Shown: positions 1 through 13,982 of the stretch, in pieces
How positions within the stretch are numbered: the first letter of the stretch is position 1
How the letters are laid out: each line of letters starts with the position of its first letter
Assembly: GCA_013396655.1 (NCBI GenBank)
Contig: WBMV01000852.1
Location: 1,364,001 to 1,428,000, forward strand
Direction of reading: 5' to 3'
DNA length: 64,000 nucleotides
Source: Campylorhamphus procurvoides
Lineage: Eukaryota; Chordata; Aves; Passeriformes; Dendrocolaptidae
The notes under the pieces: model-generated
Told to the model about the DNA's origin: nothing
Seen by the model: the letters and a program-made list of their open reading frames with translations, nothing else
Database searches by the model: none
Program-made: the position numbers and the translations under genes

Positions 1-107
1 CAAAATGTTTTGTATTTTCTCCCTTGGTGAAAAAGAAAGCAGACATTACACATTATATTTTCACTGGTATTTTCACCAGTAACCATTCCAGTTGTGAAAA
101 GAAGGTA

Positions 108-122
108 TCTCTCTCTCTCTCT
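108..122. repeat. (CT)n microsatellite
   Basis: About seven consecutive CT units in otherwise AT-rich DNA. This is a short simple repeat with no associated gene. Confidence 0.85.
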
Positions 123-1566
123 AGAAATAGATTAAATTATAAAAAAATCAAAAAGTCAATTTCCAGATTTTATAACTTTTTCATCTAATATTTTCTTGTA
201 TTTTGCAACTGCTAAGATAGAAACCACACTGCACCTGGGTTTATACAGCATAACTATAGATAATCTTCAGTCTGCATTTTTATTAAATTTGTTATATCAG
301 TAGAGTCCATAAACTGGAAATAAAATATATATAATTCCAACAGAAACATACCATACTGGGTTTTTACAAGTAAGGAGAAAAAAACTAGACCACACCTCTC
401 CATCTTGCACCAGCACACAGTCAGCCAAATTTTAAAAATTTGAACAGTTCTTGGCTCATCAGCACAGACTCAGCTGCCATGTGACATGTCTCAGCACTTC
501 AGAATCTTCAGTCTGGATCCTCCAGTCCTGCCCCCGCTGGAACAGGGGCTCCAGCACCAGCTGTGGGGACTCTATGGGGAAAGGTGAGTTTGGGCACTCA
601 GCAGGTTTAAAATCTCCTACTGCATCCAGGGAATCACAGAGGGTGTGGGAGCCCAGGACAAGGTGAGTCAACCGCAGTGCTGACAAAGAGCGTGGAATCA
701 CTTTCCAATACATTGTTATATAGCACAGTGTTTTGTGGCGTAGGGATGCAGAGAGCAGTAATCAATGAGCTCGTTGAGGCATGTTACACACATTACAGTA
801 ACTCAGAGCCGTTTGCCAATGAAACCAGACTGCACCCAAGCTGCCTTACCCTGAATTATGCTGGGTATTTCTGCCCAGCCCTAAATTGTGCTACCTCATC
901 TCATCCTGCAGAAGACGCCGTGTTAAAGTCATCCCACATGTTCTCAAAGGGGATGGGCAGTGAGAAGAGACTCTTTTTCTTCTCATAAGCAATGAAGTAA
1001 CAGAGAGGCAGCCCCATCAGGGGTCACCCTCCTCTTCCTCACTGCTTGGGATCAGGAGCGCTCAATGCCCCTGATTCAACAAGAGAGGAGACGCATGACT
1101 CCAAGTGATCCTGCCTGGAGTTTCATGGCTGGGACATGCCATGGATATAGGACCTACCTCACACATCTGCCTTTGCCCCTGCCCAGACCGGAGCTCTGGT
1201 CTTCTCAGCTTCAGTGCATTGGCAACTTCTGATCTTCATCCCCCTTGAACATCCCCAGCACAGGGATCTCCACCTGTGAACCAGGGCACTAGCAGCCAAC
1301 AATCCGTCCAAGATTAGAGGAAAAATAGGAGCTGATTCATTTTGAACAGTTCAGCTACACTGAGTTTTGCTGACTTATTATTGGTCAGCATATTTATTAT
1401 GCTAGATATAAATAAAACATTAAACATTATACTCAAAATATCCAAAATAGCCAGCAATTCGCCTACTTCCTGAGCAAATTAAATGAGTTTTTGCCCCAGT
1501 GGCTTTTTCTCTTTTTATTAGTAAAGAACCAACATAAGGAAAAACCACGACTAACCATGCCTTTAC

Positions 1567-1612
1567 AAGAAAAAAGAAAAGAAAACAAAGAAGGAAAAAA
1601 AGAAAAAAGGAC
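1567..1612. repeat. A-rich polypurine tract
   Basis: About 46 bases, almost all A with scattered G and a single C. It could be a simple low-complexity tract. It is not convincingly a retrocopy tail, because no adjacent coding-like sequence or polyadenylation signal at the expected distance was seen. Confidence 0.7.
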
Positions 1613-4600
1613 TCTCCAGGAGATTATACAAACAGACAAACTTACATTAGTGCTATAAGCCGAATTTTGTGCTATTGTTGCTGTTGCATTATTTTGGCAA
1701 TTCAATTAACTTCTGATGTTGTCAAATGCAAAATCAGAACCCGTTTGCACAATGAGTACTTACACACAATAGCAACACAGTTACACAGATTTCTATTAGC
1801 CTATGCTATCAATTAAACACTCCCAAAGGCAAAGGGTAAAATACATATTCTACAGAAGGAATTATGAATTCCCATAGTCCAGGAGACAAGTATTGTAGAG
1901 GGTGTCCAACAACAATAAGTAATTCTGAAATCTAATTTTGTAAGTAAACCCAGTGCACTACTGCAATGTATGTTTCCAGTTAGCTGCTGCCAAACTTGGC
2001 TACGTCACCAGCAGTTATCAATAAAGATCATACTGATTGAAGAGCATACACTGCTAAAAGTCACTGTTCCCATAGGTGGGACAGAGGCAACACCAGAATT
2101 GGAAAGTCCTAATTAATTCAGTGTCTAAAACAAAAACCCCACCTTAAACCATTCTACAAAAGAGATTTATAAATGAGAACAAAGCTTAAAGAGGGCAGAA
2201 CACATGAATTGGCTAGTAAAGCAAAAAACAATGTTCTTGGTCATGCTTGAAGAAACATAAAATAATCCTAAGGCCCGTAGCAATTTTATTTTGATTTTTC
2301 TTTTTAATTTTTTTAACAAATTGCAGAGATAACTTGCCTTGTTGAAAGGCCACAGAACAGTGACTTATAATTGTTCCAAACACAAAGCCTGTTTCTCTGT
2401 TGGATAAATGAGGAGTAGTCCCAGTGGAAGGAAAAGCTCCTCTGGTGCTGGTGGAGGACAAGTCAGACACAGCCACCAGCAGCAGTGTGATTTACGACTC
2501 TCGCTGACAGTATGTCTGTGAAAGGATCAGGAAAGCTCTGATTGCCTATTATGCATTATTAAGACACAGATCAATACAGAAACCTCCAGGGGCCACTAAC
2601 ATGCACTGCACGTGTGATTTAACCTTCTGCAGACACATCGAGCGAGCACTGCATGCCTGTTCCTGCAGTCCCATGGCCAGGGACTCTGCTGCACTGTCCA
2701 CACACCTTCCTTTAGGTAGGACACACCTGGCTTCTCTTCTGCCTCACCTTCAACCCCCCCTCCCTCTTGGACTTTTTTTTTTCTTTTTTCCTGTGCTTAC
2801 TGGCGTTCAAGCTTTATTTTTTTCTCCTAGAATCACAAATTGTCTCTTTTTGCCCAGCTCCCTGTTTCCAGGGAATTTCCAGGGCAGCACTCACATTCAT
2901 GACTTCACCCAGCAGCAATGGCTCTACTGCAGACACACCTGCACAGTTTCCCCACCTCAGGGGGATACCCTGTAAATTTGTTGACTTTAAAGCATCTCCT
3001 TTTAGCCCTTGTTTCACCGCATTGCTTCTCAGATGGGACATAATACCTGGGAATGGAGCATGGAAGTTTGGTCCAGAAAGGCTGTGTTTGGACTGTAATG
3101 CCCAATGAACACTTGACACCAGACAAACAGCTGTGACTGCTGCTCACTGCACCAGGCACAGCCATCACACCTCACCTTGTGCTCCTCCAGCTAAACCCAC
3201 TGCCATTAAATTTCACTTTCAGCATTTTGGGGCAGAGGCAGGGCTGGGAGATGGGCCTGTTTGCAGGCAGCAACCAAATGCAAAGGCTGCCAGACTCCAG
3301 CTTGAGCCTCTAAACGTTACTCTAAATACCAAGAGTAACCTGTTATTTCTGAATGTTTTTTTCAGCTGAGGGATTGATTTTAAGGATCAGAGAACAGAAA
3401 CAGCTCACTTTTGAAAGACAAAAAGAAAAATATTAAGAGTTCCAGATGCTCAATAACTTTCTTCACAAGACAGGAATACTGCTTAATATTATCCTTTCTA
3501 CCAAATAGCATTCTTTTTTCTTGAAAACCTGAAAATAAAGGTCATTTCTGAAGAATAGCATATGTCACAAATAGATGTACCAGCACCACTCCGAGAGACT
3601 CACACCACTTTGCAAGCAGAGCTGGGCAGATTTGGGTGATTTATAGTAAGCATAGTTAATAACTTACAATAATCGTGCTTAGCATCAAGCTCAGAATGAA
3701 CTGCTGCCAAACTGACAAATGTGGCTATGAAAATTGATAGCTTTGAAATTTGTTTCAAGGTTCATGCACAGAAAACCTCACCAGCAGACATGCAAAAACC
3801 AGAATGCTTTTAAGAACAACAGTATTCTGCATATGACTGAATTAATTAATTATTTGAAAATCACCCACCTAGAAGAAAAACTGTCTCCAGTTTTGGTGAC
3901 TGTCTATTTCCAGCACAGAAATAACTTCGTATATAGAGTGCATATAGAGTCTTCTAGACATGGAAGAATGTGCATTATAAAGAGTTAAGCTTATAATCAT
4001 ACCAGAAGAAAACCAATAAAAATAATAACAAAACAATGCAGGTTCTGGACACTAAGGGAAGAACTGGCAGGAAGATGGAACAGAAAAGAAGGGGAAAAAG
4101 TTATTTTCACACAGCTTACATGGCAGCCAGTTCAGTCTACAGTCTATCACTGCATGGTATCTGGCTCCAGACGCCTCCTACTGCCCTAATCCTGTGGGTT
4201 AAAATTCTGAATTTCTCAATCCAAGAGCAGATGTTTCTACAAGTTTCTGAAATGTGATTTCATTAGTTATCCAATAACAAACATGAAATCTCACTACAGC
4301 ATGCCTGCTTTTGGGGAAATGGATTTCACAGTGCAGCAAAAGCAGACTGGGACAAGAAAGGCTGGGGAAAAGCAGCAGAAAAAACATGGAGAGGCCAAAG
4401 AAGAGAGCAGAAATGAAACCAGAGAGAAGCAAGACTCATGGGCAACAATGTTCTCCAAAACTCTTACTGCAGAGCCTAACATACTCCAAACCACCACCTT
4501 CTCTTGGTCATGCAGGAGCACTTGTGAATCACACTGACAAGCTGTGCATCCCTCCTCCTTATCTAAAGCAGGCATGACAAACTACTAGTGGTCTTGCTCT

Positions 4601-5158
4601 TTCAAAGATAACAAGAAGGGTCTTTTTACAGATCTGTAGCTCTCAGGCTCACTGCTTAGGTGCTGGTCAACTCTGTGGGCATTGCATGATTGATTAGAAT
4701 TCTTCAGCCTGCCTAGAAAACTCAATAATAAAAAAAGGTGTAATATTGCAAAGTCAAGCACTGAACAGCCATTAGTTTTAAACATAGATATACATATTAT
4801 TGTTATTATCACTCTTATTAGTAAATCCATGGATCATTCTGTGCCCTAAATTGAAGTAATTGGGGGCAAAAAGGAAGGTGGTGTTGCCTTGTTCTGTACT
4901 CTTCTCATCAGTACTCTCTGATGAAAAAAAAGAGACACAAAATCTGATCCCACAGGAAAGCAGTTGCATGAAAGCTTGAAGAGAGCATATTGAACTGGAA
5001 ATAAAATTAAACTGCCTTATATTTAACACACACATATACAACAGAAAGCTGAATTAATATCAAAGATGGGTGAAGTGTTTCTGACTTAAGTAGCTGATAA
5101 TTGAAACTTCAAATGAAAACATTTCTTTGTTTTCAAACTCTTCGAGTTCTTAAGTATT

Positions 5159-5222
5159 AGAGGGGGAAGAGGAGAGTGGGGGAGGACATGGAGGAGGAAA
5201 GTGTGAAGGATAGTAGGAAACA
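5159..5222 (+). repeat. G-rich polypurine tract
   Basis: A G/A-dominated run with two G5 blocks and several GGA and GAGG units. The opposite strand is C/T-rich. It has mirror-like purine character that could adopt triplex or quadruplex structures. No gene context is visible. Confidence 0.7.
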
Positions 5223-7735
5223 AAAACAACTTGAAAGTTGAAAACCACTGCAAGAGAGATGATGACTGCCAAGTACAGCAACCAGTCCCACGGAAAAAAC
5301 TTCAACAGAGAATAGCCCTGTGCAACAGGTAAAAGAGACTGCACAAGGATGCTCTGTGCCACAGGATGCAGTAAACCAGCCCCACCAGCACATGGCTGTG
5401 GACAGACATACAGTGATACAGCATCATTTTAAACTCCACATTCCTATGTCACACTTTCATACATTTATCACCTTAAACACTGCAATTTACTGTCTGCCTT
5501 CTGTGGTTCAAAACTGCTGATGCTGTTTAAGCAACTTCTGCCCTAAAAATAATACTCCATTTCTCCATAAATTATTTATATTAAGCTTCTAGCACAGGTT
5601 TCTGCTCAGGGTCCTACTAAGTTCTCACGGCGAGCTGAGTCAACATGTCATGTGCTCAACCTTTTAAACTCTATTTCTTTCAGATTACATAAAAACAGAA
5701 GGAAACTGGAAGACATGGTTGCACTTTTAAGTTCTCACTGAATGAAACCATAACTGATGTTAAAGAATAATAAAAGAAATAACATGCATACATAAAGAAA
5801 ACCTCATACTTTAAAAATGCTGTTCATCTCTTCAACTAAATTAAGTTCCAGCAAATGGAAGGTGTTACTCCAGCATGCTCTTATCCCATCCATCTACTAC
5901 ACATTATCCAACTTCTGTGCCAGAGGAGATCATTTTCCTATGGCCCACACCTGCTGCATAATTGATTGTTTTGACATTAAATGTTCATGCACAGCAGCAC
6001 ACATCACATCATCTCTGTGACCACGGGAATGTGATCTTGGAGTTGCCAGCCTGCCAAAACTTCCACAAAAGTCAGCACCAGTTGTGCTAACGTGAAATGT
6101 GTTTCTGGTTTTAAGCTGATTACAGAATTTCACAGCCTTGAAGAAACATTCTCTGAAATTCCTCTTTACTGCCTTATTTCCCTTGGAGGGAAGAATACAC
6201 AATGACTTGCATGATTGAGATCAATTCAACACAGCTTCATGTTTTTCCTGACATTTGGCTATCCTCATGCCCAGCAAAACAGTAAGGAAACTTATATGGA
6301 AATTATTCAGTTAGAAAAGAATCTGGGTAGAAATCCCAGCTCCCACATGAGAACTATTTGGGGGATTATGGGTATCTTATCCATTTACTAAATTATACTT
6401 CATTGATTCTAGGACAATCATGAAGATAATACGATCTTGCTGATTTTTTCGCATGGAGGAAACGGCCATATATTGGTTTTCTGCTTCTCAAATGCTTATG
6501 TATCCTTGTGATAGTGCCTACTGCAACGTGGAGTGAATATCTCATATTCTCATATACCACCCACGAGTACCCACATCAGAGTAAAGGTGGGGCTGCTTTG
6601 CCTTTTTTTTCCCCCTTTCTCTTGATTGTTGAACAAGTCTGGAGCAACTAAATTTCCAAGATCCAAACTCAATTAAGCAGCATCTGAGCTGTCACAACAA
6701 GCACACGTCATTCTGTTACTAGATTTTGATAAAGATGCTTCAGAACTAGAATCCCTCTATTACCTGATGTTTAGAAGCTACACAAGTATCTCACCCTAAA
6801 TCATTCTTAGTCAAATAACACCTTATTCCACAGCAAGCTGAATTCTACCAGGAAAGTTACACATTGCTCAAGCTCTGAATATAACTCACTGTGCTGAACA
6901 GAACTGCAAAATATATACAGTCACACACACCATATACAGAGCTCTGCCATTGTATAGCACATTGTAAACCCTGAAAACAATGGCATGGTGAAAGAAGTAT
7001 ACATTAAAAATATCACAGTTTTAAATAAAATTGGTCAAAATTTAGAACTGGTGGAGGATTCAATAAAATGGCTTGCCACAAGAGAGCATACTTGCATATA
7101 GAAACTGCTCAACAGTTAGGGAATTCCAGGAGATTATTTAATTTTTTAATTTTTGTTAATTAAAAGATGGGTGTAACCTGCATATCATCATTGAAACCAA
7201 GGACTTTATCAAAGTGAGAAGCCCAATTAGCATCAGTCCTCTTTGGATGTATAGGCTAACATATCCCTCACCAGCTCAATAAAAACCCAAGGGTGCCTCT
7301 GCTCTCCAGAACTGCAAAGCTAATAAACAATTTTATTTAATTTGAAACAGACTACACTGAAATCCAGTTTCCCTCAGAGTAACAGTGGATTGCATGCTTT
7401 TCTCCAGGGCACGTGTGGAAAAGTAAGCATTAAAAACCTAATGCATCGAAAAGTACACTGAAAACACTTAAATTTGCAAACAGGGGAGAGAGCATGGCAT
7501 ATTTACCAAATTTGAAAATCACATGCTCAAAACCTCTTATGAAATGCATTGAAATGTGTTTCTACAACATCCTTTAAAGCAACTTCCTAAGCTGAAATAA
7601 AATGGTACCCAAGAAGTAATTTTAATTATTATTTTCTAGAGGTTATAAAAAAGTGCCACAGCTTCCTCTGCTACCCAGTATTTTATTCTGATTATTTCCA
7701 TCACCACCAAATACCCCCCAGTTCCAGAAAAACCT

Positions 7736-8151
7736 ACAAACTGTGAAGAAATTGGGTTGGAAGCGACATTAAAGACCCCCCAGTTCCAACCTCTCTGCCA
7801 TGGGCAGGGACACCTTTCACTAGAACACATTACTCAAAGCCCCATCTAAGCCGGCCTTGAACACTTCCAGGGATGGGGCAGCCACAGCTTCTCTGGGAAA
7901 ACTGTCCCAGGGCCTCACCACCCTCAGTCAAGAAATTTTTCCTAATATCTAAACTAAACCTCCTCTCTTTCAGTTTGAACCATTCCCCCTTGTCCTGTCA
8001 GTACATCCGCTTGTCCCAAGTCCCTCTCCAGCTCTCTTGGAGCCCCTTTAGGCACTGGAAGGGCCTCTAAGGCCTCCTTGGAGCCTTTGCTTCCCCAGGC
8101 TGAACAAACCCAACTCTCTCAGCCTGTTTTATAGGAGCAGTGCTCCAGGAA
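7736..8151 (-). mobile_element. CR1 LINE, 5'-truncated 3' fragment
   Basis: Read on the plus strand, this is the reverse complement of the CR1 3' region. It begins with the GGTTGGAAG block near 7754 and continues with CTGCCATGGGCAGGGACACC (7795-7814), the GGATGGGGCAGCCACAGC block (7871-7888), the TCCCTCTCCAGCTCTCTTGG block (about 8020-8040) and CTGAACAAACCCAACTCTCTCAGCC (8100-8124). The order matches avian CR1 copies, so the element lies on the minus strand with its 3' end near 7736. It lacks ORF2 coding sequence, as is usual for CR1, which truncates at the 5' end. The terminal octamers are degraded and point mutations are common, so it is not a recent insertion. Short open frames across it are shadows of the repeat. 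Confidence 0.95.
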
Positions 8152-11100
8152 TTACATATGCTTGCCTTGCAGCAATTGCAAGTGCATTACAGCACATTCC
8201 AGGTGACTGCCCTAGCATTTATATCAATGTTTCCTCAAAGGTTTTGTGTCTCTTTAAAACATAAAAACCCAGCTACCACCAAACCCAGAAAACAGTTTCA
8301 CTAAACAGTTCTGACCAGCTCCAATTAAGATACATTAAATTCTTACAGTTACACGTCAGTTTGGTGTTTATATGAACAACTTAAGTATTTAATAGACACC
8401 TTCACTTTTAATTACCACAAATGTCAAGAGCTTCCTGTAGGATAAGAGCTCCCCAAATGTTTCAATGATTTCTGAGCTTTATCTGAAGTGGTTAACTTTA
8501 GGATTTTGTAATGAAACCAACCCTACAACATTTCAAAAACCAGGAACCTTAATGCCTACACATTTTCACCCTAAAAGATATCCAAGGACTTTCACTGAAT
8601 AATAGTGCCTCTTCTTGCACTTGACATTTATTAGTCATGATTTTGAAGTGAGGAGTATTTAATTACAAATAAAGGATCCCTGACTTTGATAACTCTCAAG
8701 GAACTGCTAAGCATGAAATAAAATAAGATGCTGGAGCCTCCCCTTTGACTTTGCTGTGCATATTTCTTTCTTTTGATAATTCCAATAAAATAGGCTGATT
8801 GTCAAAGTCTAATTTAAGACTTAATGAAGCAGTAAAGGTTGGGGTGATGAAAAAGAAGCTGGAACAATAACAGTAAAAACATAGTCATAGACTATGACGA
8901 TCCAAGAAAAATTTTCTGGACAATTAGATTTGATTGTGTTAAACAATGACAAACTACAGAAGCAATTAGAAATCACATCCAGTATTAGCAAGTGACTAAA
9001 ATGCTGGTGCTGGTTAATGGCATTTTATAAGACTGGTAAACCTTTTATCGCATGTGCTTTAAAGAAGAATCCAATTTCATTGACAGAATGGTACTTTTGC
9101 CTCCCATTTAATTGTGGCCAAATTATTTCCTGAATTTTATCTTCCTGCTGGCTTTACTATTACAAAACACTATTATTATCAAAAGGATATTATGAAAAAG
9201 TTGTTCACATGCATTCCAACACTGACATTGACACAAAAAATTAATATGAAAGCTCAACTTAAGACTGACACATGATTTTGCAATAAATATGTACACTTAT
9301 TTTGTATATATATATATATATAAATTTAAAACATATTCATGACACTATTAAGGTCCAGAGATTTCCATCCCCCAAACTGAATCACACAACCAGGATTTTT
9401 CCACTCTACTAAAGCAGGTTCAAACAGCAGCAAAGCAAAACTGCTCTGCCAGTTCTGAAGAGTTGAAAGCCTAGTTGTTTTAGAATTAAAAATACACAGG
9501 AGAGAAATAAAAAAAGGCTTTGAATCCACAAAAAACTCCCACCACACACACACAAAAAAGCGCTTTGTGTCCGTGTTTGAGACTGACTGTTACTCACAAT
9601 GGCTTGGCTGAACGCTATGGCAGGGAGTCCTTCTTGACATGGAATTAAATACAGTCAGCCCCAATGTTTCATAAGCATCTCTGTATTCACCAAGGGTGTA
9701 TAATACCATGGCAGCAAACACACCGAAAAATGTGGAGCCAGAACAATGCTTAATATAAACGCTCAAAACCAATTTCCATAGTGCCTCAAAATAATAAATA
9801 ACTACAAATTCAACTGCTAACACCAGAAGCAAATCCAAATTACTAATGTGCTTTAAATCAGTACTCCCGATCTTCACATTTGTGAAAACAAAGAGAAGGG
9901 AGAATTTTCAGAAGGCACAAGCAGGAGTTTGCAGCTTACTGGACTTTCTACATTTTAACCTTCTCCTCCAGGTGATGTAATGCTCGTGAGGAACTTCTAG
10001 CTCACCCCATCAAGTTTTCAATTAATTACCACGAAGGATTAGTCACAGGAGATCCTTCAGCAGCTTTCCCACTGGCCTATTACTGAACACAAACAGCACA
10101 CATCTGCCTGTACTACCTCATCTGATTAAAAATCAAACATGATAGATTTTTTGTGAGTACCAAGCAAGTCATATAATAGGTTGTCCAACAGAAAACTCAG
10201 GTTCAGCCACGATTCCCATGGTCAAGCTGTAATAACAAGTGCCCTTACAAGGTTTTACTGACAGTCACATGGCACGTGGTAATGCCTGAAGGTGGGTCAT
10301 TCCCTACTTCACTTTTTCAAATTTGAATTCAGCTAAAATTATCTGGCAGGAGATACAGCAAGATCATATGTATTGCTCATTTTCAGTTTTTAAGATCAAA
10401 TTCCTTAAAGACCTAAAGGAAAAAAAAAAGAATTAAATTGTCTTTTTGCACTACTGCAATCATCACATGTAAAGTAACCCAGTCAAGTTCACTCATCACT
10501 CAGCAAGGAAAATAGGAACAAAAAAAAGGCAGGAGTACAACTAGACTGCCCTTCTATTGAAGCTTTGTGCAGTGCTTGATCCTTCAAACCCTGACACGGA
10601 TGCAACAATTACAGTTCAAGTTTAACACAGTTCCTTTTACTCTGTTCTTACCTTTAAGCAAATTTCTATTTCACTGAGGGGTTCATCTTTTATCCCTTCC
10701 TTCCATACAATGCTCAGAGATAAGAGGATTTATCAGAGGGTAGGAGAGGCATTACATTTAGTGTTTGCTTAGAGCAAGCACTCCAACTTTCTCTTGTCTC
10801 ACCTTAGTCTTGTTCTAAATTGTGCACTTATCCATAGAAGGGCTGAGTTAATCCTGTCCTGTAACCCATTAATTTAGGTAAGAATGGAGTAAACTAAACA
10901 TCGGAGAGAACTTCCTCGGCACAGACCAATTCCAATTTTCAGAGTAAAATCTTAAAAGGATGAAGGAATACCAGGCATGTATTCAGTCTTAAACAGGGCT
11001 GGCCACTACAGTAACACTACAGCTAAAGTCCACAGCAAAGCTGGTTTTCCATGTCTCTACTCAGATAACCATGATAAAAATACCATCACTTTTTAAAAGG

Positions 11101-13849
11101 GAGAGTTATAGTTGCTTCTCATTATGTTCAAGTGCTGAACACTGGCTACAAGATCACTTTTCAGGAAGTGGAGCTGGTGGCTGCAAACACTTAACTCACC
11201 TGTGTGAATCAATTTTTGACAAAAATCTAATTCTGAAATTGAGTTGCTCTGAATATTACAGAGTGCGATCTTTTCTAGGCCTCCTCCTCTTTAGTCCTGA
11301 TACTGACAGCATTTGGATTTTGGCTTTTGGGAATCTTTTTCCAAATGTGTACCAGACCATTCTATTTTTTTTTCTTTTTCCTATTTTTTTTGTCCAACAC
11401 AGAGAACAGTGAGCATGGTTTGAGTAAGTTCCCCTTAAAATGCTAGTAGAACTCTTTATTTTCCATTTCGTTCTAGCAATATTTGCTCGATTTAACCTAC
11501 TAAGTTATAATACCATGCTGTAAAAGGAACAAGAGTGGAAACACCAAGTACCATGCTTATTTAACCAAATTAGAGTCAACAAACCTTGTCCCACATGTAG
11601 GAAAGTGTCTTCAATCTCTTCCATCCCAAAATATCAACTTTTCTTATATTTACTGAGATAGACTGCCTAGAGAACAGCAGAAGGAGCAAAGGAAGAACCC
11701 TGGCCATGTTCACAGCATCAACCAGCAAGATCTGCATCACGAAACCTTCTCACCTTTGTGTACCACCAGCTTAAAAACTGAAAATAATGAAAGTGGAAGC
11801 AAAGGTCCCACATCCCAAAAATAAGAAAGGGATTTGTTTCTCCATATTTCACACTCATTGAATGGAAGTAACTGCTTACTATAGATGGTTAAGAGATGCA
11901 AGCACATGAATATGGAGCTCAGCATCTCGAGCTGGTTCTTCTCACAGGTAACTGAGAAATGACCCTGGTTGTCTGATGGAATTTGTAGGGAAGTGTTTTT
12001 GTCCAGATGTAGCTTTGCATCTCTGACACTTGCTTTGAGAATTTACCAGTGATAAGGGAAATTAGCTGAGAGCTGATTTAGCCTTGCCTTTAATGGCAGT
12101 TTCCATTCAACCAGCAGTAAAATGCAGTTTATCCATAAAAGACTTGTCAATTATTTTTGACCAGGTCAGACTTATTCTATAAATCAGATCATTTAACTAC
12201 TGCCTTGTTGTTTCTGCCTTCAAATTTTCATTCTGTTTCCCTGCAGTGCCACTGCTTTGACAAGTTTTTAAAATTACATATCATGACCACATCTTCTCAG
12301 TGCCGTTCTGAATCTTTAATTACTAACAAATATGAATAAGCTATTGAAAATAATGCTGTATGTCTGACTAGCTAAATATTTAATTATTTAAACCCAATAC
12401 TTTCCAGTCTTTGAAAGACTGAAATTAGTCAAGTAAAAAAATGGTTTTAAACTCAAGCACTGGAAATGCACATTTTGTGCACTTCATTTCATTTTATAGT
12501 CTCTAAGAACTATTACAATTTTTAATAAACTTGTATCTGGGATTTGAAGCCAAACACTTACGCTCAAAAGGCACAAATTATTAACTAAAAGCCACCCAAA
12601 GTGGTACTAAAATGTATTCCCCAGTGGTATATTGCAAATGGGCTGTAAAAATTACATTTTATTAATCCAGCTGCAATTAAAGAATAACAGCTGTACCGCT
12701 TGTATTGCAATGCTCCACTTTCAGGGAGATGACAAATATTGTTCATTAGTCATTATATATTGCTGATTGGCAAACATTTTTCTTAGTCCAGTAGTGATGT
12801 CTCTTGGGTATGACTGCTTCTCTTTATGATTGCAAACCAAGTTCTCCTGGTATCTTGGGGTTTGCAAATGCTAAGAGTCTGCCTTTCTCTCCTCTAAGAT
12901 GTTCCACATTTCAAAGAGAATGATAAATTTCTGCTGAAGCCAACAAAATGAAGCAACACATACATATAGACAAGTATCTGGCTAACAAGTTTTTCAAGTG
13001 TTACTGACAGTTACTTACTTTTCTACAATTAACAAGCCAGTATCCCAGCCTCCACCTCTCTATTGGGATAACATATTTAAATGGTTGGCAGGTAGGAAAT
13101 GAGAAGTGAAGGGAAAAGCTAGAATTCACAACTACTTATTAATTTTTACAGTCAAAAATACCTAATGAAATCATATTTCTCTGGAATGAATATTGCATGC
13201 AGTAGATAAAATACAGCCATCATCCTGCTTCCATAGTTTTCTGCACTGGAGTACATATAATGCTATGTAAACAGTAGGGCAGTTAGAAAAACATAAGAAT
13301 AAGATAAAGCTGGTATGATTTTTGAAAACAGACACAAAGCTACAGTAGGTCAAACATGTATGGTATATAAAAATCAGATATTGGCATTCTGCTGCATACA
13401 TCAGAAAATCTTAACTATCCTCATGACTCTAGCTCCAAAAACACTGCTTAGAATTCTCCATTTAAAGCTATTTTTGATGGAAATGTTGCCTGCAGCCCAC
13501 AACATTCTTTAATTAATATTTACTCCATTTCTGACAGGTTTTCTCACCACACAGTAAAGATAGCACCAACCCCTACCTGAGATAAATATCATACTGAACT
13601 CTTCAGACTTGTTTTTGTTGCTGACTACAAAATAACTGTTAGCTGGTTAACTATGTGTGAAGCCAGTGATCTTAAGAGCAGAAAACCAACAAGAAACTAA
13701 CATCTTTTTTTTTCTTTTTCACATCCTGAGACTAACAAATTAAAATAGTGAGGTATTCTGACAACAACAGGATTTGAAAGATCCATTTGACAAAAAGTAA
13801 GGACTTAGCAAAGTTTTCTATAAATACATCTCCCAACAAATAAGAATGC
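8152..13849. other. Non-coding unique DNA
   Basis: No gene is supported. The stretch holds a (TA)n microsatellite at 9305-9322, a short CA run near 9543-9553, a T-rich run near 11361-11391 and a pyrimidine run at 13706-13719. A minus-strand 95-codon frame at 9590-9877 is treated as a weak exon candidate in the findings. Two CAGCTG E-boxes near 12668-12693 sit in sequence that looks like a conserved non-coding element, but conservation cannot be tested here. Confidence 0.7.
9305..9322. repeat. (TA)9 microsatellite
   Basis: Nine uninterrupted TA units. This is a simple repeat, likely polymorphic, with no associated gene. Confidence 0.95.
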
Positions 13850-13976
13850 TGTCGTGGTTTAACCCCAGCCAGCAGCCAAGCCCCTCGTAGCTGCTCACTA
13901 ACTCCCCCACCAGCAGGATCAGAGGGTGAATTGGAAAGGTAAAAGCTGGAAAACTCATGGATTGAGATAAAGACAG

Positions 13977-13982
13977 TTTAAT
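13977..13982 (-). terminator. LTR polyadenylation signal ATTAAA
   Basis: Minus-strand ATTAAA inside the solo LTR, at the position where this LTR family carries its polyadenylation signal, just before the CTGTCTTTATCTC block. Function today is not implied. Confidence 0.6.

Larger units (their letters stand above)
1..7735. other. Non-coding unique DNA with simple repeats
   Basis: No gene is supported here. Open frames are at most 124 codons, have no recognisable domain and overlap on both strands, as chance frames do. The stretch holds a short (CT)n run near 108-122, an A/G-rich tract at 1567-1612, pyrimidine and poly-T runs near 2755-2825, an A/G-rich patch at 4341-4437 and a G-rich purine tract at 5159-5222. 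A somewhat GC-richer patch lies around 1100-1300. No repeat family was recognised by eye, although decayed ancient elements would be missed. Confidence 0.75.

Noticed and set aside
451..988. Overlapping frames of 71-103 codons on both strands
   Set aside because: There is no domain, signal or codon pattern, and frames overlap in opposite strands, as in random sequence.
4283..4577. Lysine- and glutamate-rich plus-strand frames
   Set aside because: They are explained by the A/G-rich base composition; two different frames both stay open, so composition and not coding is the likely cause.
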